Shown: positions 33,931 through 44,435, counted from the stretch's first letter. The stretch is DNA of 64,000 nucleotides from CAWEBF01 sp963807235 (GCA_963807235.1 CAWEBF010000024.1:77282-141281); one strand, 5' to 3'. Translations and numbers: made by a program. Notes: generated by a model not told the origin, from the letters alone.

Positions 33931-35345
33931 TCAGGCCCAGATTTCGGCGTCGGTCGGCACCTTCTTGTTCGTGATCACCTTGCCGATGCGCGACACGTTC
34001 ATCAGGTGCTTGTAGTCCAGGTTCTCGGAGATCGAGTTGCCGCCCCACGAGCCGCAGCCGAGCGTGGTGGTCGGGGCGAACCCGTTGCTCAGCGATCCGC
34101 CCGCCGTGAGCGATGACACCTGGTTGACCACCAGGCGGCTGATCGGCAGTTCCAGGCCGGCGCTGCGGATGTGTCCCTCGTCGTTCGAGTGCACCGCGGC
34201 CGAGTGGCCCGCGCCTTCCACGAGCAGGTTGGCCTTGGCCTTGGCCACGGCTTCCTGAAAGTCCTGGTAGGGGAGGATCGCCACCACCGGGCACAGCTTC
34301 TCCTTGGCCAGGACGTCCTCGGTGCCCGCGCCGTGGGCGGGGAGCAGGATGATGCGCGCCGAGGCCGGCACGTCCACGCCGATCATCGCGCCGATCTCCC
34401 GGCACGACCGGCCCACCACGTTCTTGTTCAGGTGTCCGCCGGGGAACACGAGATCGCGGAACTTCTGGATGACGGCTTCGTCCTCGGTGAACCACACCTT
34501 GCCAGTGGCCTGGAACGAGACGATCACGTCCTTGTACAGCTCGGCCGGCGCGAACACGAACTGTTCGTGCGAGCAGATGATGCCGTTGTCGAAGGACGCC
34601 CCGGTGACGATCTTCTCCGTGGCTTCCTTGATGTCCACGCCGCGGTCGATGATCACCGGCACGTTGCCGGCGCCCACGCCGAAGGACGGCTTGCCGGACG
34701 AATAGGCGGACTTCACCATGGCGCCGCCGCCGGTGGCCACCACCACGTCCACCATCTTCATCAGTTCCTGCGTGGTCTCGACGGAGCCGTTCTGGATGCT
34801 CTGCACCAGGTCGTCGGGACCGCCGTTGGCCTTCACGATCTTCATGAACTCGCTGGCCAGGTGCGTCGTGCACTTCTCGGCCTTCGGGTGCGGCGCGAAG
34901 ATCACGGCGTTGCCGGTCTTGAGCGCGAACATGCCGTTGCACATCGGCGTGACGATCGGGTTGGTGATGGGCGTCACCGCGCCCACGACGCCCACCGGCT
35001 TGGCCACGAAGACCAGGCCCATGTCCGTCGTCCTCGCCGATGATGCCCGCGCGATTTCTTGTCCTTCAGGTTGTTCCAGATCACCCGGGCCTTGCCCTTG
35101 TTCTTGAGGATCTTGTCCTCGTAGACGCCGATGCCCGTCTCGTCCACGGCCATCCGGGCCAGCGGCTCGGCGTTGTCGTAGACGTACTTCGCGATGCCCT
35201 TCACGATGGCGTCCACCTGCTCCTGCGAGAAGGTCTCGAAGACAGCCTGGGCCGCGCGGGCCTTGGCCATCAACTGCTGGACCTGTGTGTCGGCGGTGGT
35301 CTGGGGCTCCTGGGCGCAGGCGCTGGCGCTGGTGCTGGTGCTCAT
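33931..35345 (-). pseudogene. CoA-acylating aldehyde dehydrogenase, frameshifted
   Basis: The enzyme converts an aldehyde plus CoA to acyl-CoA with NAD (AdhE N-domain/EutE type). The first frame from ATG 35345 (GAGGAA ribosome site) gives the family N-terminus QTTADTQVQQLMAKARAAQA, then PLARMAVDETGIGVYEDKI and KNLKDKKSRG-like residues. Between about 35024 and 35046 the frame changes (the expected IIGEDDG bridge appears partly in a third frame), then continues MGLVFVAKPVGVVGAVTPIT, APHPKAEK, SFDNGIICSHEQF with the catalytic cysteine, and LGCGSWGGNSISENL. Net length is one base short (or two over) of a multiple of three. Two nearby shifts are possible. Confidence 0.88.
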
Positions 35346-35477
35346 GCTGTTCCTCGTTGGGCGATTTCGTGAACGATCTGATCTCGAATTGTACCGCCCC
35401 GCAGACGTGGCTCCAAACGCGCTTGTCGCCATCCCGGCCTGCGGTATCGTCCCAAGGCTCTTCTGATGGCGAGGCCC

Positions 35478-35523
35478 AGAAAACTTGACGCTCCGATCTC
35501 CAACCAAATGAGTCAAGTTTTCT
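35478..35523. repeat. 12-bp perfect inverted repeat
   Basis: AGAAAACTTGAC (35478-35489) and GTCAAGTTTTCT (35512-35523) are exact inverted copies separated by 22 bases, in the divergent gap between the aldehyde dehydrogenase and the CotH gene. It could be a bidirectional operator, a hairpin or a small element end. Confidence 0.6.
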
Positions 35524-37125
35524 ACTCCCCGCCGCAGGCGGGGAAATCAGACACTGCCCTAGCGAGGCGGAGCCTCGATGGTCTGAGGCGCAGGCTCGCT
35601 AGGATTCGTGGGTTGGCGTGGCTGGCGGCCACGGGCGCGGTGGTGGCCACGCTGGCCGCCGCCGGCGCGGCGCGATCCGGCGACGAGGACACGCACGGCC
35701 GCGACGCGGTCCCCGACTACGCTCGCGTGTTCAATCAGGATCAAGTCGGCCGGCTCGACGTACGGATCGGCGCCAGCCGACTGGCAGGCCGTCCTGGCCG
35801 ACATGCAGAACATGGCCGGGCCCTCCGGCTTCGGCTTGAACGTCCCGTTCTCCAACGAGCAGTTCGCCGCGTGCGCCGGCCGGCTCGAAGCCAACGCGTG
35901 CGTGGCTGGCGACCCGCCCGTGGCGGGCCGCTGCGCGCAGACGTTTCCGCCAGGCCGCCTGGCCTGCCTGCCGATCGGTGGCGCGGGCGCCGGCCGCGAC
36001 GAGGTGGAGCTGCTGCCGCGCACGCCGATCTACGTGCCGGCCGACATCTCGTTCGACGGCGAGACGTTCCGCCGCGTCGGCTACCGGCTGAAGGGCAACT
36101 CCACGCTGCTCCTGACGTGGCGCCGCGGCAGCGACAAGCTGCCGTTCCGTCTGAACTTCGACGGCTTGGAGGCGCGTTTCCCGGAAACACGCGATCAGAC
36201 GTTCTTCGGTTTTCCGAATCTCAGTTTCACCAACAACGGTCTGGACAACACGTACCTGCGCGGCAAAGTCGTGACCGATCTGTTCCGGGACGCCGGTGTG
36301 CCGTCGGCGGCCACGGCGTTCATGCGCGTCTTCCTCGATCGCGGCACCGGCCCGTCCTACCAGGGGCTCTTCACCATGCTCGAGGTCCCGGACCGGCCGA
36401 TGCTGGAGCGCGTCTTCGGATCCAACGACGGCAATCTGTACAAACCCCACGGCACGGGTGGGCGCTGGACGATCTTCGATCCCAACGCGTTCTCGAAACG
36501 AACCAATCAGGAGGCGGAGGACTGGACCGACGTCGAGGACGCGATCGCGGCGCTGCACGCGTCGCGCGCGGATCGGGGGCACTGGCGGAGCCGCCTGGAG
36601 GCGCGCTTCGACGTGCCGGTGTTCCTGCGGTGGCTGGCCCTCAACACGATCATCGGCAACATCGACGTCTACGGCGGCGTGTCGGGGCACAACTACTACG
36701 TGTACGGCAGCCCGCGCCATCGGGACCGGCTGTTCTGGATCCCCTGGGACCACGATCTGGCGATGCCGACGGGGTTCACGCTGGGCGGGCCCCCGCCGCT
36801 GGATATCTTTCACAGCAGCACGCAGTCGAACTGGCCGCTCATCAGGTTCCTGTTGGACGACCCCGTGTATCGCGCGGCCTACCGCGCGAACCTCGAGAAC
36901 CTGCTCGCCACCGTGTTCGAGCCTGGCCGCGTCACCGCGACGCTGCGATCCGAGCAGGCGCGCATCGCGCGCTTCGTCGTCGGGCCCGAGGGGGAGCCCT
37001 TCGGGCGGAACCTGGCAGGGAGCGCCGCACAATTCGACGCCGCCTTGTTCGGCCCCACGGGCCTCCTCGCCTACGTGAACAACCGCGCGGCCGCGGTGCA
37101 ACAGGTCCTGCGGAACACTCCCTGA
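35508..37125 (+). pseudogene. CotH-family secreted protein kinase-like protein, one-base frameshift
   Basis: CotH proteins are atypical kinases, first known from spore coats. An export signal (LAWLAATGAVVATLAAAGAA) precedes DYARVFNQDQVGRLDVRIGA. One extra base near 35777 moves the reading to DWQAVLADMQNMAG, YRLKGNSTLLLTW, KLPFRLNFD, FPNLSFTNNGLDNTYLRGK, YQGLFTMLEVPDRPML and DGNLYKPHGTGG. FWIPWDHDLAMPTG then holds the metal-binding D-H-D. Length is one base over a multiple of three. The start is uncertain: ATG 35508 lies in a repeat-like stretch and TTG 35613 immediately before the signal peptide is equally plausible. Confidence 0.78.
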
Positions 37126-37131
37126 GGGGGC

Positions 37132-37689
37132 ATGGCTGGTCACTACTGGGTCGCGCTTTGCGCGGCATCAACGTGGGCACGGCCAAGCGGGTGGCGATGG
37201 CCGACCTGCGCGCGATCGTCGAGAGGCCTGGGTTATCGGGATGTGACCACGCTGCTGAACAGCGGCAACGTGGTGTTCCGCCACCGCCAAACCAGGTCGA
37301 AGACATCGCCCGCGCGCGCGATCGAAGACGCCGTGAAGAAACGCCTTGGTGTGTCGTCGGCCGTAATCGCGCTGCAGGCCGCCGAACTCGACGCGATCCT
37401 CCGCGACAACCCGTTGGTGAAGCCGTCCCGCGATCCGTCGCTGTTACTGGTAGCCATGGTGCGAGACGCTGCGGCGTTGTCGCGGCTGGCCGCGCTCGCC
37501 AAGCAGGACTGGGGGCGGGAAGAGCTCGCTTGCGGCCGCGGCGCGGGCTATATCTGGTGCCCCGGTGGCAGCATCGCCGGCGAGGTCTTCACCGCGGTGA
37601 ACAAGGCTCTCGGCGACGGCGTCACGACGCGCAACTGGTCCACCATGCTCAAGCTCCAGGCGATGACCCGACCAACGACTGACGACTGA
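37132..37689 (+). pseudogene. DUF1697 family protein, two frameshifts
   Basis: The intact C-terminal part (GYRDVTTLLNSGNVVFRHRQ, AELDAILRDNPL, YIWCPGGSIAGEVF, TTRNWSTMLKL) is typical DUF1697. The N-terminal motif R-G-I-N-V-G-x-x-K is found only in another frame (RGINVGTAKRVAMADLRAIV), so one change near 37158 and one extra base near 37227 must be corrected; they compensate and the total is a multiple of three. Function unknown. Confidence 0.75.
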
Positions 37690-37733
37690 CGGCGAACCAC
37701 GAACTACGAACCACGAACCACGAACGAGACCCC

Positions 37734-38507
37734 ATGGATCTGCAACTGAACGGCCGCGTGGCTATTGTGACCGGCGCCAGCCAGGGCATCGGCGAGGCGA
37801 TTGCCAGAACGCTCTCGTCTGAGGGCATGTCCGTGGCGCTCGTGGCGCGGCGCCGCGAGGAACTGGAGCGGCTGGCATCGTCGCTTTCAACCGAGTGCCT
37901 GGTGCAGGCGACCGACCTGCGCGATCCGGGGGCTCCAGCCGCCGTGGTCGCGGCGGTCATCGCGCGCTTCGGGCAGCTGCACCTCGTGGTCAACAACGCC
38001 GGATCCGCGAAACGCGGGGACTTCCTGGAGCTGACCGACGAGGACTGGGCCGACGGCTACGCGCTGAAGTTCTTCGGCGCGATGCGGCTGTGCCGCGCCG
38101 CATGGCCGCATCTGACGGCGAGCGGCGGCTGCATCGTGAACATCGCCGGCATGGGCGGGCGCACGGCGTCGGCCGAGTTCACGATCGGCGGCAGCGTGAA
38201 CGCCGCCATGCTCAACCTGACCAAGGCGCTCGCGGACCGCGGCGTGCAGGACGGCGTGCGCGTCAACGCCATCAACCCCGGGCTGGTCGTCACCGATCGG
38301 TTGAAGACGCGGATCCTGCAGGTCGCGGCCGAAAAGGGCGTGGACGAGGATGCGGCCGCGCGCCTGCTGGCGAGCGGCATGCGGATCGCGCGTTTCGGGC
38401 AGCCGCGAGAGATTGCCGAAGCCGTGGCGTTTCTGGCCTCGCCCCGCAATGGCTACTGTCAGGGGACGCTGATGGACCTCGACGGGGGCCAGACGCGCAC
38501 GCTCTAG
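37734..38507 (+). CDS. SDR-family oxidoreductase lacking the usual Tyr-Lys pair
   Basis: The 257-residue Rossmann protein has TGASQGIGEAIARTL, LVVNNAGSAKRGDF and the C-terminal NAINPGLVVTDRL and LDGGQ. At the catalytic site the expected Y-x-x-x-K reads GGSVN (within FTIGGSVNAAMLNLTKALAD), so neither residue is present, although the surrounding N-A-A-M-L-N-L-T-K helix is normal. The other SDR in this window shows the same K-to-N change. It may belong to a known atypical SDR subgroup. It starts 44 bases after the DUF1697 gene. Confidence 0.85.
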   Translation: MDLQLNGRVAIVTGASQGIGEAIARTLSSEGMSVALVARRREELERLASSLSTECLVQATDLRDPGAPAAVVAAVIARFGQLHLVVNNAGSAKRGDFLELTDEDWADGYALKFFGAMRLCRAAWPHLTASGGCIVNIAGMGGRTASAEFTIGGSVNAAMLNLTKALADRGVQDGVRVNAINPGLVVTDRLKTRILQVAAEKGVDEDAAARLLASGMRIARFGQPREIAEAVAFLASPRNGYCQGTLMDLDGGQTRTL

Positions 38508-38514
38508 ACGGCTC

Positions 38515-40251
38515 TCAAGGCGTTGCCGGCGGCTGCGGATTGTCGAGCGTGAACCGCCGGATCCACAGCCCGCGCGCGGTCTCGTGTTGGCTCGAGAGCG
38601 GCGTCGTGAACATATCCGAGAAGCGCGGCCCCTTTGCGGGCGTCACGGTGGCCGGCGTGAGGCCTCCCACGCCGCGCAACTGTTCGAGCGCCGTCATCGG
38701 CAGCGGAGCGCTCGTCACGGGCTCCCCGATCTTCGGGCTGGGCAGGCTGGCGAAAGCGTCTTCGAAGGCCTCCACCCGCTGGGGGCTGACGAACACCACG
38801 AAATGCTCCCGTCCCCCGGCCGTTGTGACCTGCCAGTCGACGTTTTCCGGCACGCGTGTCTGGGCGCCCGCCGGCAATGGGTTCTGGCGCGGCTGGCCGG
38901 GGAGCGGAAACAGCAGAAACGGTTGCCCTTCCTCTGGCTCGTTGACGATGTACAGGTAAGCGGGCACGGACGTCTGCAGCTTAAACGAGAGCCGATCGCC
39001 GAGCGCAAGCCGCTGGCCCTCCGCCAAGCGTTCCTCGCCCACGTTGGACATCCGATAGAACGACGCATCGACGCCGTAGGGCGCCGCGGCATCAACCCCC
39101 GGCGCGAGGAAACCGCCGGTGCCGGCATTCGTCAGCCATGCACCGAGCGCCATCAGGGCCACGAGACCCAGCGCGGCCGCCAGCACCAGCGGCCGCCGAG
39201 AGCGCCCCTGCGGTGACGGCACCAGAATCGAGGGGTCCACATAGCGCGCGAGCGCCGATTCCAACTCCCCTGGCGTCTGGTATCGATCCGCCGGGCTCGC
39301 TGCAAGCGCTCGATCCACTACGCGCACGAACTCGTCCGACAGATCGGGACGCACGTCCCGGAGGAGCCGCCGGCCGCCTAGCTGGCGTCGGGCGCTCAGG
39401 TCTTCACGAGTCTGGCCGAGCACGGGATAGTCGTCCGTGACCAGGTGGAAGAGGAGCACGCCCAGCGCATACACGTCGGAGGCCCGGGTCAGATCCGAGC
39501 CTTCGAAGATCTCCGGTGCCATATAGGCCGGCGTGCCCCGGATCACGCGCCCGGCGCGCGGCGCGGCGGCGGGCTCGATGGCAGCGCCGAAATCCATGAG
39601 CACCGTGCGCCCGCCGGCCTCGCGCATCACGTTGCTGGCCTTGATGTCCCCGTGCACCAGGCCGACGCGGTGCACGGCGGCCACGGCGCGCGTCAGGTCC
39701 AGGCCGACGTTGGCGGCCTCACGTGCGCTGAACGCTCCCTGGGCCTCGAGAGACTGCTCCATGGTGCGGCCCCGAACCAACTCCATCCAGATGCCCAGGT
39801 GACCGTCCAGGAAGTCCGCTCCGTAGACGCGGACCACGTTGGGATGCTGCACGCGCGCCAGTCGCTGGGCTTCTTCGAGGACGGCCTTGACCCAGGAGGC
39901 TTGGTCCTCCTGTGGCGCCTTAATCAGCTTCAGCGCGACGTCCAGCGCCAGGCGTTCGTCGTGCGCCTTGTAGACGACGCCAAACGAACCTCGCCCAATC
40001 ACGTCGACGATACGAAGCCGGCCCCAGGCAGCGGGGCGCGCCGCGACGCCGACCGGCGCTATCGGCGGCGCCGAGTCGCCGGCGATGTCGCGATGGGCGC
40101 GCACGATGCGCTCCAGGAGCTGGAGTTCCGCGAGGAGATCCGCGCCGCCCCCCGGTGTGCGCGTGGACTCCTGGCCCCAATTCACCGATGCCCCGTCGGC
40201 AATCGAGCCGGCGATGGCCACCAGCCGTGCGTCGTCAGCGTCGTTCGTCAA
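38515..40251 (-). CDS. membrane-anchored Ser/Thr protein kinase with DUF4384-like tail
   Basis: The 578-residue protein has a kinase domain at about residues 70-330: IGRGSFGVVYKAHD, VALKLIKAP with the ATP lysine, the catalytic loop HGDIKASN (Gly for the usual Arg after His), MDFGAAIEP and YMAPEIFEGSDL. A transmembrane helix follows (LVLAAALGLVALMALGAWL), and an outer part with a DUF4384-like beta domain: LALGDRLSFKLQTSVPAYLY, FLLFPLPGQPRQNPLPAG. DUF4384 is often fused to kinases and caspase-like proteins. TTG 40251 overlaps the sigma gene's end by 17 bases, so they are coupled. It is the last gene of the protease/sigma/kinase cluster. Confidence 0.88.
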   Translation of the reverse strand: MTNDADDARLVAIAGSIADGASVNWGQESTRTPGGGADLLAELQLLERIVRAHRDIAGDSAPPIAPVGVAARPAAWGRLRIVDVIGRGSFGVVYKAHDERLALDVALKLIKAPQEDQASWVKAVLEEAQRLARVQHPNVVRVYGADFLDGHLGIWMELVRGRTMEQSLEAQGAFSAREAANVGLDLTRAVAAVHRVGLVHGDIKASNVMREAGGRTVLMDFGAAIEPAAAPRAGRVIRGTPAYMAPEIFEGSDLTRASDVYALGVLLFHLVTDDYPVLGQTREDLSARRQLGGRRLLRDVRPDLSDEFVRVVDRALAASPADRYQTPGELESALARYVDPSILVPSPQGRSRRPLVLAAALGLVALMALGAWLTNAGTGGFLAPGVDAAAPYGVDASFYRMSNVGEERLAEGQRLALGDRLSFKLQTSVPAYLYIVNEPEEGQPFLLFPLPGQPRQNPLPAGAQTRVPENVDWQVTTAGGREHFVVFVSPQRVEAFEDAFASLPSPKIGEPVTSAPLPMTALEQLRGVGGLTPATVTPAKGPRFSDMFTTPLSSQHETARGLWIRRFTLDNPQPPATP

Positions 40252-40912
40252 GGGACATCTCCTTCGCCAGGCGCACCAGCGCCCGGCTGACGGCCATCTG
40301 CGCGGCCCCCGGACTGTTCTTCTCCAGCACTTCGGCCGCTTCCGCCCAGCTGAGCCCCATCTCGACCCGGGCCACAATCGCCTCCCGGTCCGAGGGCTTC
40401 AACCGCTCGAGCGCCTCGTCGTACCGGTCCAGCAACTCCTCGCCGATTGCCTGCTGAAGAGGGGACGGCTCGGGGGATTCGTGGTCGGTCTCCAGCGGCT
40501 CCGGCGGCGCCTTTCTGGCGGCCGAGCGGATCTGTGACCGGATCTGATTCAGGAGCGCCTGCCGGACGTAGGCCTGGAACGCGCCCTCGTGGCGGGGCTC
40601 GAACCTGTGGACGTTGCGGGCCACCTGCGTGATGGTCAGCTGCGCCAGATCTTGCGTGTCCGTGGCACTTCTCGCCCACGCTGGCAGACGCCCACGCGCC
40701 CACCGCTCGAGGCGGGGGAGGTACCGAGCACACAGGTCGTTCAGCGCCGCGTCATCCCCCTTGCGCGCCCGTTCCAGCAGTGTGACGGTGGTTTCGGGTC
40801 CGGGCCCAGCCGCAGGCTTCGCCGTGGATGGCGAGGGGGCGTCCCGGACCGGCTCGTCGGCGCTCATGGGCGGAAAATCAAGCTCGAACAGCGTTGCCGA
40901 GGTGCCAATCAT
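40235..40912 (-). CDS. ECF-type RNA polymerase sigma factor
   Basis: The 225-residue protein has a region 2 stretch LCARYLPRLERWARGRLP, ATDTQDLAQLTITQVARNVH and FQAYVRQALLNQIRSQIRSA, and a region 4 with LKPSDREAIVARVEMGLSWA followed by the helix-turn-helix AEVLEKNSPGAAQMAVSRAL. An acidic/proline N-terminal extension of about 45 residues is unusual (second Met at residue 16). There is no anti-sigma gene beside it; the overlapping membrane kinase is the likely control partner. The TPR-CHAT protease gene lies 109 bases upstream on the same strand. Confidence 0.9.
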   Translation of the reverse strand: MIGTSATLFELDFPPMSADEPVRDAPSPSTAKPAAGPGPETTVTLLERARKGDDAALNDLCARYLPRLERWARGRLPAWARSATDTQDLAQLTITQVARNVHRFEPRHEGAFQAYVRQALLNQIRSQIRSAARKAPPEPLETDHESPEPSPLQQAIGEELLDRYDEALERLKPSDREAIVARVEMGLSWAEAAEVLEKNSPGAAQMAVSRALVRLAKEMSLDERR

Positions 40913-41021
40913 AGCGCCGCGAACTCCTTTCGGCTGAGCCGGAGCCTGGGAGCGCCGACACCCCTACAAACGTCGTCCGGGGCCAATCCTCACAACGGGT
41001 CCAGTCTGGCCTGGGAGCCCC

Positions 41022-44000
41022 CTATTTCCAGTCGCCGACCGCGACGAACGCCGCCCAGTAGAACGGGTGCGTACTCACGCGGCGCGCGCGTCGGTCGTGC
41101 AGTACGGTCAGGCTGGCCTCGCGGACGGCGTCCGTCGTCGAGAGTTTTCGCTGCAGACGCCCATCGTAGAGCGCGCGCATCCACACTCGTGTGGCCTGAT
41201 CCTCGACTGACCAGAGGCTCATGATGATCGTGCGCGCGCCGGCGATCTGAAATGCCCGGCGCAGCCCGAAGACGCCTTCGCCAGCCCTGATCTCTCCAAG
41301 GCCCGTGTCGCACGCCGACAGCACGGCCCACTCCACGCCCTGCAAGTCGAGTCCGGCGATCTCTTCCGCCGTCAGGATGCCGTCGTCCCGATCCGCGGGC
41401 GCGGAGGCACGACGATTCGCGCCAGCCAGCGCCAGTCCGGAGAGCAGCAGCGGATTGTCTGGAACGGCTGCGGTGGCGCCGTTTCCCACAGGCGTCAGCC
41501 CGCCAACGGCCCGCACGCCTCCGGCAGCCGGGGTGCAGTCGGGTCCCAGAAAGAAGCCGTGGGTGGCCAGGTGCAGTACGCGGCGACGGGGCGCTAAATC
41601 CTTGAAGACGCGCTCGCTCGCCTCACTCGCCACGAGCAGCCGCGCGCCGCGCGCCTTGCCCCACGCCTGAACCACTTCGCGCGCTTCTTCGAGCGTGCCG
41701 TCGAGTCTCGCGAACGTGAGCGCTTGCAGGCTGCCGCAGGTCGAGGCTCGAAGCCGAGCGCCATCGGCCGTTTCGCCTTCGGACTGCTCTGGTTCGTCGA
41801 ACGACGGGCCTCCGAGTGCCAGCAGGCCGACTGCGGCGTGCCCCGGTGTCGTCGCTCTCGTCTCGACGAGATCGCGCTCTGCTGACAGGTAATGAATCAC
41901 CGCGGCTTCCTCGAGCAGGTACTCCGAGCGCGAACCCGGCAACGCGACGAGCGGCACCAGGCTCAGGCTGCCGTCGGGCACGACGAACACCGTAGTAGCG
42001 CCGGCCACGCGACCGGCAAGCGGATCCCAGATGGCGCGGCGCAGCCTCGTTCCCGAATCGCGCGGCGAGCGTGCCGCCGCTGACGGGGAGCGTTCGCTCC
42101 GGAGGGCTTCTGCGGCGACGTCGGCCCTCCATCTCGCGATCAGGCGATCGATGGACTCGGCGGGACCAAGCGGGACGGCCGACGCGTCGCCGCGCTGATC
42201 CAGCACGAATGCCAGGTACGACGGCGCGTTGCGCTGCAGCTTGTTCTCGTAACGCACGAACGACACGAGCGCGCTCCCCGGGGGAAGCGCGCGTCGGAGT
42301 TCGGTCAAGCCCGCCTGCGCATTTGCGAGCTCGTCGCGGAACGAGACGCTCAGTTCCGCCAGCGCCCGTTCCGCGGCTTCCCGCTGGCGCCGCGCGTCGT
42401 CGAGGACATCTGTGTATCGCGCCGACGCTTGTCCGCCTGGACCCCTGACGACAAGGTTCGCGTAGCGCTGCCGCGCGGACACGAGTTCGTTCCACAGCGC
42501 TCCTCCTTCCTGGCTGGCCTTGGCTACTCTCTGGCGGCCGGCCATCTCGTCGAGCACGAGCGCGCGACTTCGCACCACTGCATCCAGCGCGGATGCGACG
42601 CCGCCTGGAGTGTCCACGAGCGAAAGGAGGAGATCGAGGGCTCGAGGACGACTTGCGGCGTAGTCCAACGACTGGCGCTCCGGGAGGTACCGCGACATCA
42701 GGCGCATGTGCTCCCGGCCGCTGTCTTCGGCCTGCCTCGCAGCATCCAGCGCCGCCGGGCGATTGCCAAGTTTCGCGAGCGCGAGGGCCAAGCCCGCCTG
42801 TGTTTCGGCAAACAGCGGGTGAGACGTGCCGAGCGCCCGCGCTCGCATCGCCGCGGCGCGCTCGTAGTACCGCCGCGCGGATGCCGTGTCGCCGCGCGTG
42901 GCCTGCAGCTCCGCGTAGAGATTGAGGACCGTGGCGTGGTCGGGCGAGTCCGTGGCATCGGTCTTGTCCCAGATGGCCAGGGCCCGCGCCGCAAGTGCCT
43001 GAGCGCGAACGTCACGGCCCATGCGCGATTCCGTGAGCGCGATGTCCGCAAGTGTGCGAGCAACATCCGGATGATCGGTACCCAGGCTCGTCTCGCGAAT
43101 GGCCAAGGCCCGTTCCAGGAGGCCGAGCCCCTCCGTGAGCTCGCCCCCTTCGCGGTACGTCTGTGCGAGCTCCGTCAAGGCGACCGCGACGAACGGATGG
43201 TCGCGGCCGAACACACGCTCCCAGATCGCCATGGCACGGGTGTGTTGCTGACGGGCGGTGCCGTAGTCCCCGAGGCGGGCGTTCACCAGCGCCAGGTTGT
43301 GAAGCGGAGTCGCGACCGCGTCGTGGTACGGTCCAAACACGGCCTCCGAGATGCTCAACGCCTGCTCGAACTCCGTGCGGGCGGCGGGATAGTCGCCGAG
43401 CATCAGGCTCGAGTTCGCGAGGTCGTTGATCCGCAGTGCCGTTTCGTAGTGACGGGGTCCCAGGTTTCTTCGAGTAATGTCCAGCGCCCGCTCGAGTGCC
43501 CGGTGTCCCTCGGCCACGTTCCCCAGGGAGGCGAGCGCGAACGCGAGGTTGGTCAGGCCGTGTGCCTGATCGGGATGATCGGCTCGCAGGAGCTGTTCCG
43601 TTGTTTCGATCGCGCGGCGGGAAATCGCGCGGGCTTCCACCACTCGTCCCTCGAACCAGAGCTGAAGCGCGAGGAGGTTGAGCGTCCGTACGTATCTGGG
43701 GTGTGATAAGCCGACGGCGTCGTGAATCCGCATCGCACGTTCGAGCGCGCGCCGCGCTTCAGGATAGTCGCCCTGCTGCTGACGCGCCGATGCGATCGTT
43801 TCGAGCGTCCGTGCAGCATCGAGATTCTCACCCAGGCCGGCGGACTCCCGGATGGTCAGGCTGCGTGTCAGGATGTCCAGCGCCCGCGCGTAGTGGCCAG
43901 CCTGGGTGAGCGTGAACGCGAGCGCATCGAGCGCCTCGGCCAGCTCCAGGCTGTCAGGCCCCAATCGCCGGACGCAGATCCCGACCGCGCGCTCGAGGGT

Positions 44001-44426
44001 CGCTATCGCGCGCGTGAATGCGCCGGAATCAGTCAGCGCCTCGCCGAGCACGAGCAGGCTCGGGACCGTTGCCGGATCGTCCTCAGCCGATCGCGCCACG
44101 TCGATCTGAAGTGCTTGTTCGGCACGAGCCACCGTCTCGGAGTTGGTGCCATGTCCGTTCAGCGCCATCGCGCGAGCAAGCAGTCGTGACGCAACCGCTA
44201 TCGCGCCCGAGTCGGTCTCGTCAGATGCGATGAACTCTGCCAGGCGAACGCGGGCTTCGGCCTCGGCGCGCTCGTACAGCCCCTGCGCGATCAGCGCGGC
44301 CACATCGAGCCCGCCCTGTACCTGGCGCCCCGCGGTCAGCGGCAGGAGGCCGCCGCCACGGCTGCCGATGACCGTGAGGCAGAGGATCAGAGCAAGTGAC
44401 GTACGTGCCCAGGGCATGGATCGCAC
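41022..44426 (-). CDS. TPR-CHAT caspase-like protease
   Basis: The 1134-residue protein has a signal-like hydrophobic N-terminus (SLALILCLTVIG), then about a dozen 42-residue TPR units (about residues 100-580; for example HPYVRTLNLLAL-type repeats with A-x-Y-P-x-A-R-x-x-x-E-x-A), a coiled linker and a C-terminal CHAT domain (about 790-1130). The clan CD catalytic dyad is visible as His in LHLATHGFFLGP and Cys in WAVLSACDTGLGEIRAGEGV, followed by the family GARTIIMSLWSVEDQAT. TPR-CHAT proteins are proteases switched on by partner binding. It starts 10 bases after the small DKGSGR-repeat gene and is followed by sigma and kinase genes. Confidence 0.93.
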   Translation of the reverse strand: MRSMPWARTSLALILCLTVIGSRGGGLLPLTAGRQVQGGLDVAALIAQGLYERAEAEARVRLAEFIASDETDSGAIAVASRLLARAMALNGHGTNSETVARAEQALQIDVARSAEDDPATVPSLLVLGEALTDSGAFTRAIATLERAVGICVRRLGPDSLELAEALDALAFTLTQAGHYARALDILTRSLTIRESAGLGENLDAARTLETIASARQQQGDYPEARRALERAMRIHDAVGLSHPRYVRTLNLLALQLWFEGRVVEARAISRRAIETTEQLLRADHPDQAHGLTNLAFALASLGNVAEGHRALERALDITRRNLGPRHYETALRINDLANSSLMLGDYPAARTEFEQALSISEAVFGPYHDAVATPLHNLALVNARLGDYGTARQQHTRAMAIWERVFGRDHPFVAVALTELAQTYREGGELTEGLGLLERALAIRETSLGTDHPDVARTLADIALTESRMGRDVRAQALAARALAIWDKTDATDSPDHATVLNLYAELQATRGDTASARRYYERAAAMRARALGTSHPLFAETQAGLALALAKLGNRPAALDAARQAEDSGREHMRLMSRYLPERQSLDYAASRPRALDLLLSLVDTPGGVASALDAVVRSRALVLDEMAGRQRVAKASQEGGALWNELVSARQRYANLVVRGPGGQASARYTDVLDDARRQREAAERALAELSVSFRDELANAQAGLTELRRALPPGSALVSFVRYENKLQRNAPSYLAFVLDQRGDASAVPLGPAESIDRLIARWRADVAAEALRSERSPSAAARSPRDSGTRLRRAIWDPLAGRVAGATTVFVVPDGSLSLVPLVALPGSRSEYLLEEAAVIHYLSAERDLVETRATTPGHAAVGLLALGGPSFDEPEQSEGETADGARLRASTCGSLQALTFARLDGTLEEAREVVQAWGKARGARLLVASEASERVFKDLAPRRRVLHLATHGFFLGPDCTPAAGGVRAVGGLTPVGNGATAAVPDNPLLLSGLALAGANRRASAPADRDDGILTAEEIAGLDLQGVEWAVLSACDTGLGEIRAGEGVFGLRRAFQIAGARTIIMSLWSVEDQATRVWMRALYDGRLQRKLSTTDAVREASLTVLHDRRARRVSTHPFYWAAFVAVGDWK

Positions 44427-44435
44427 ATGCTCGCG

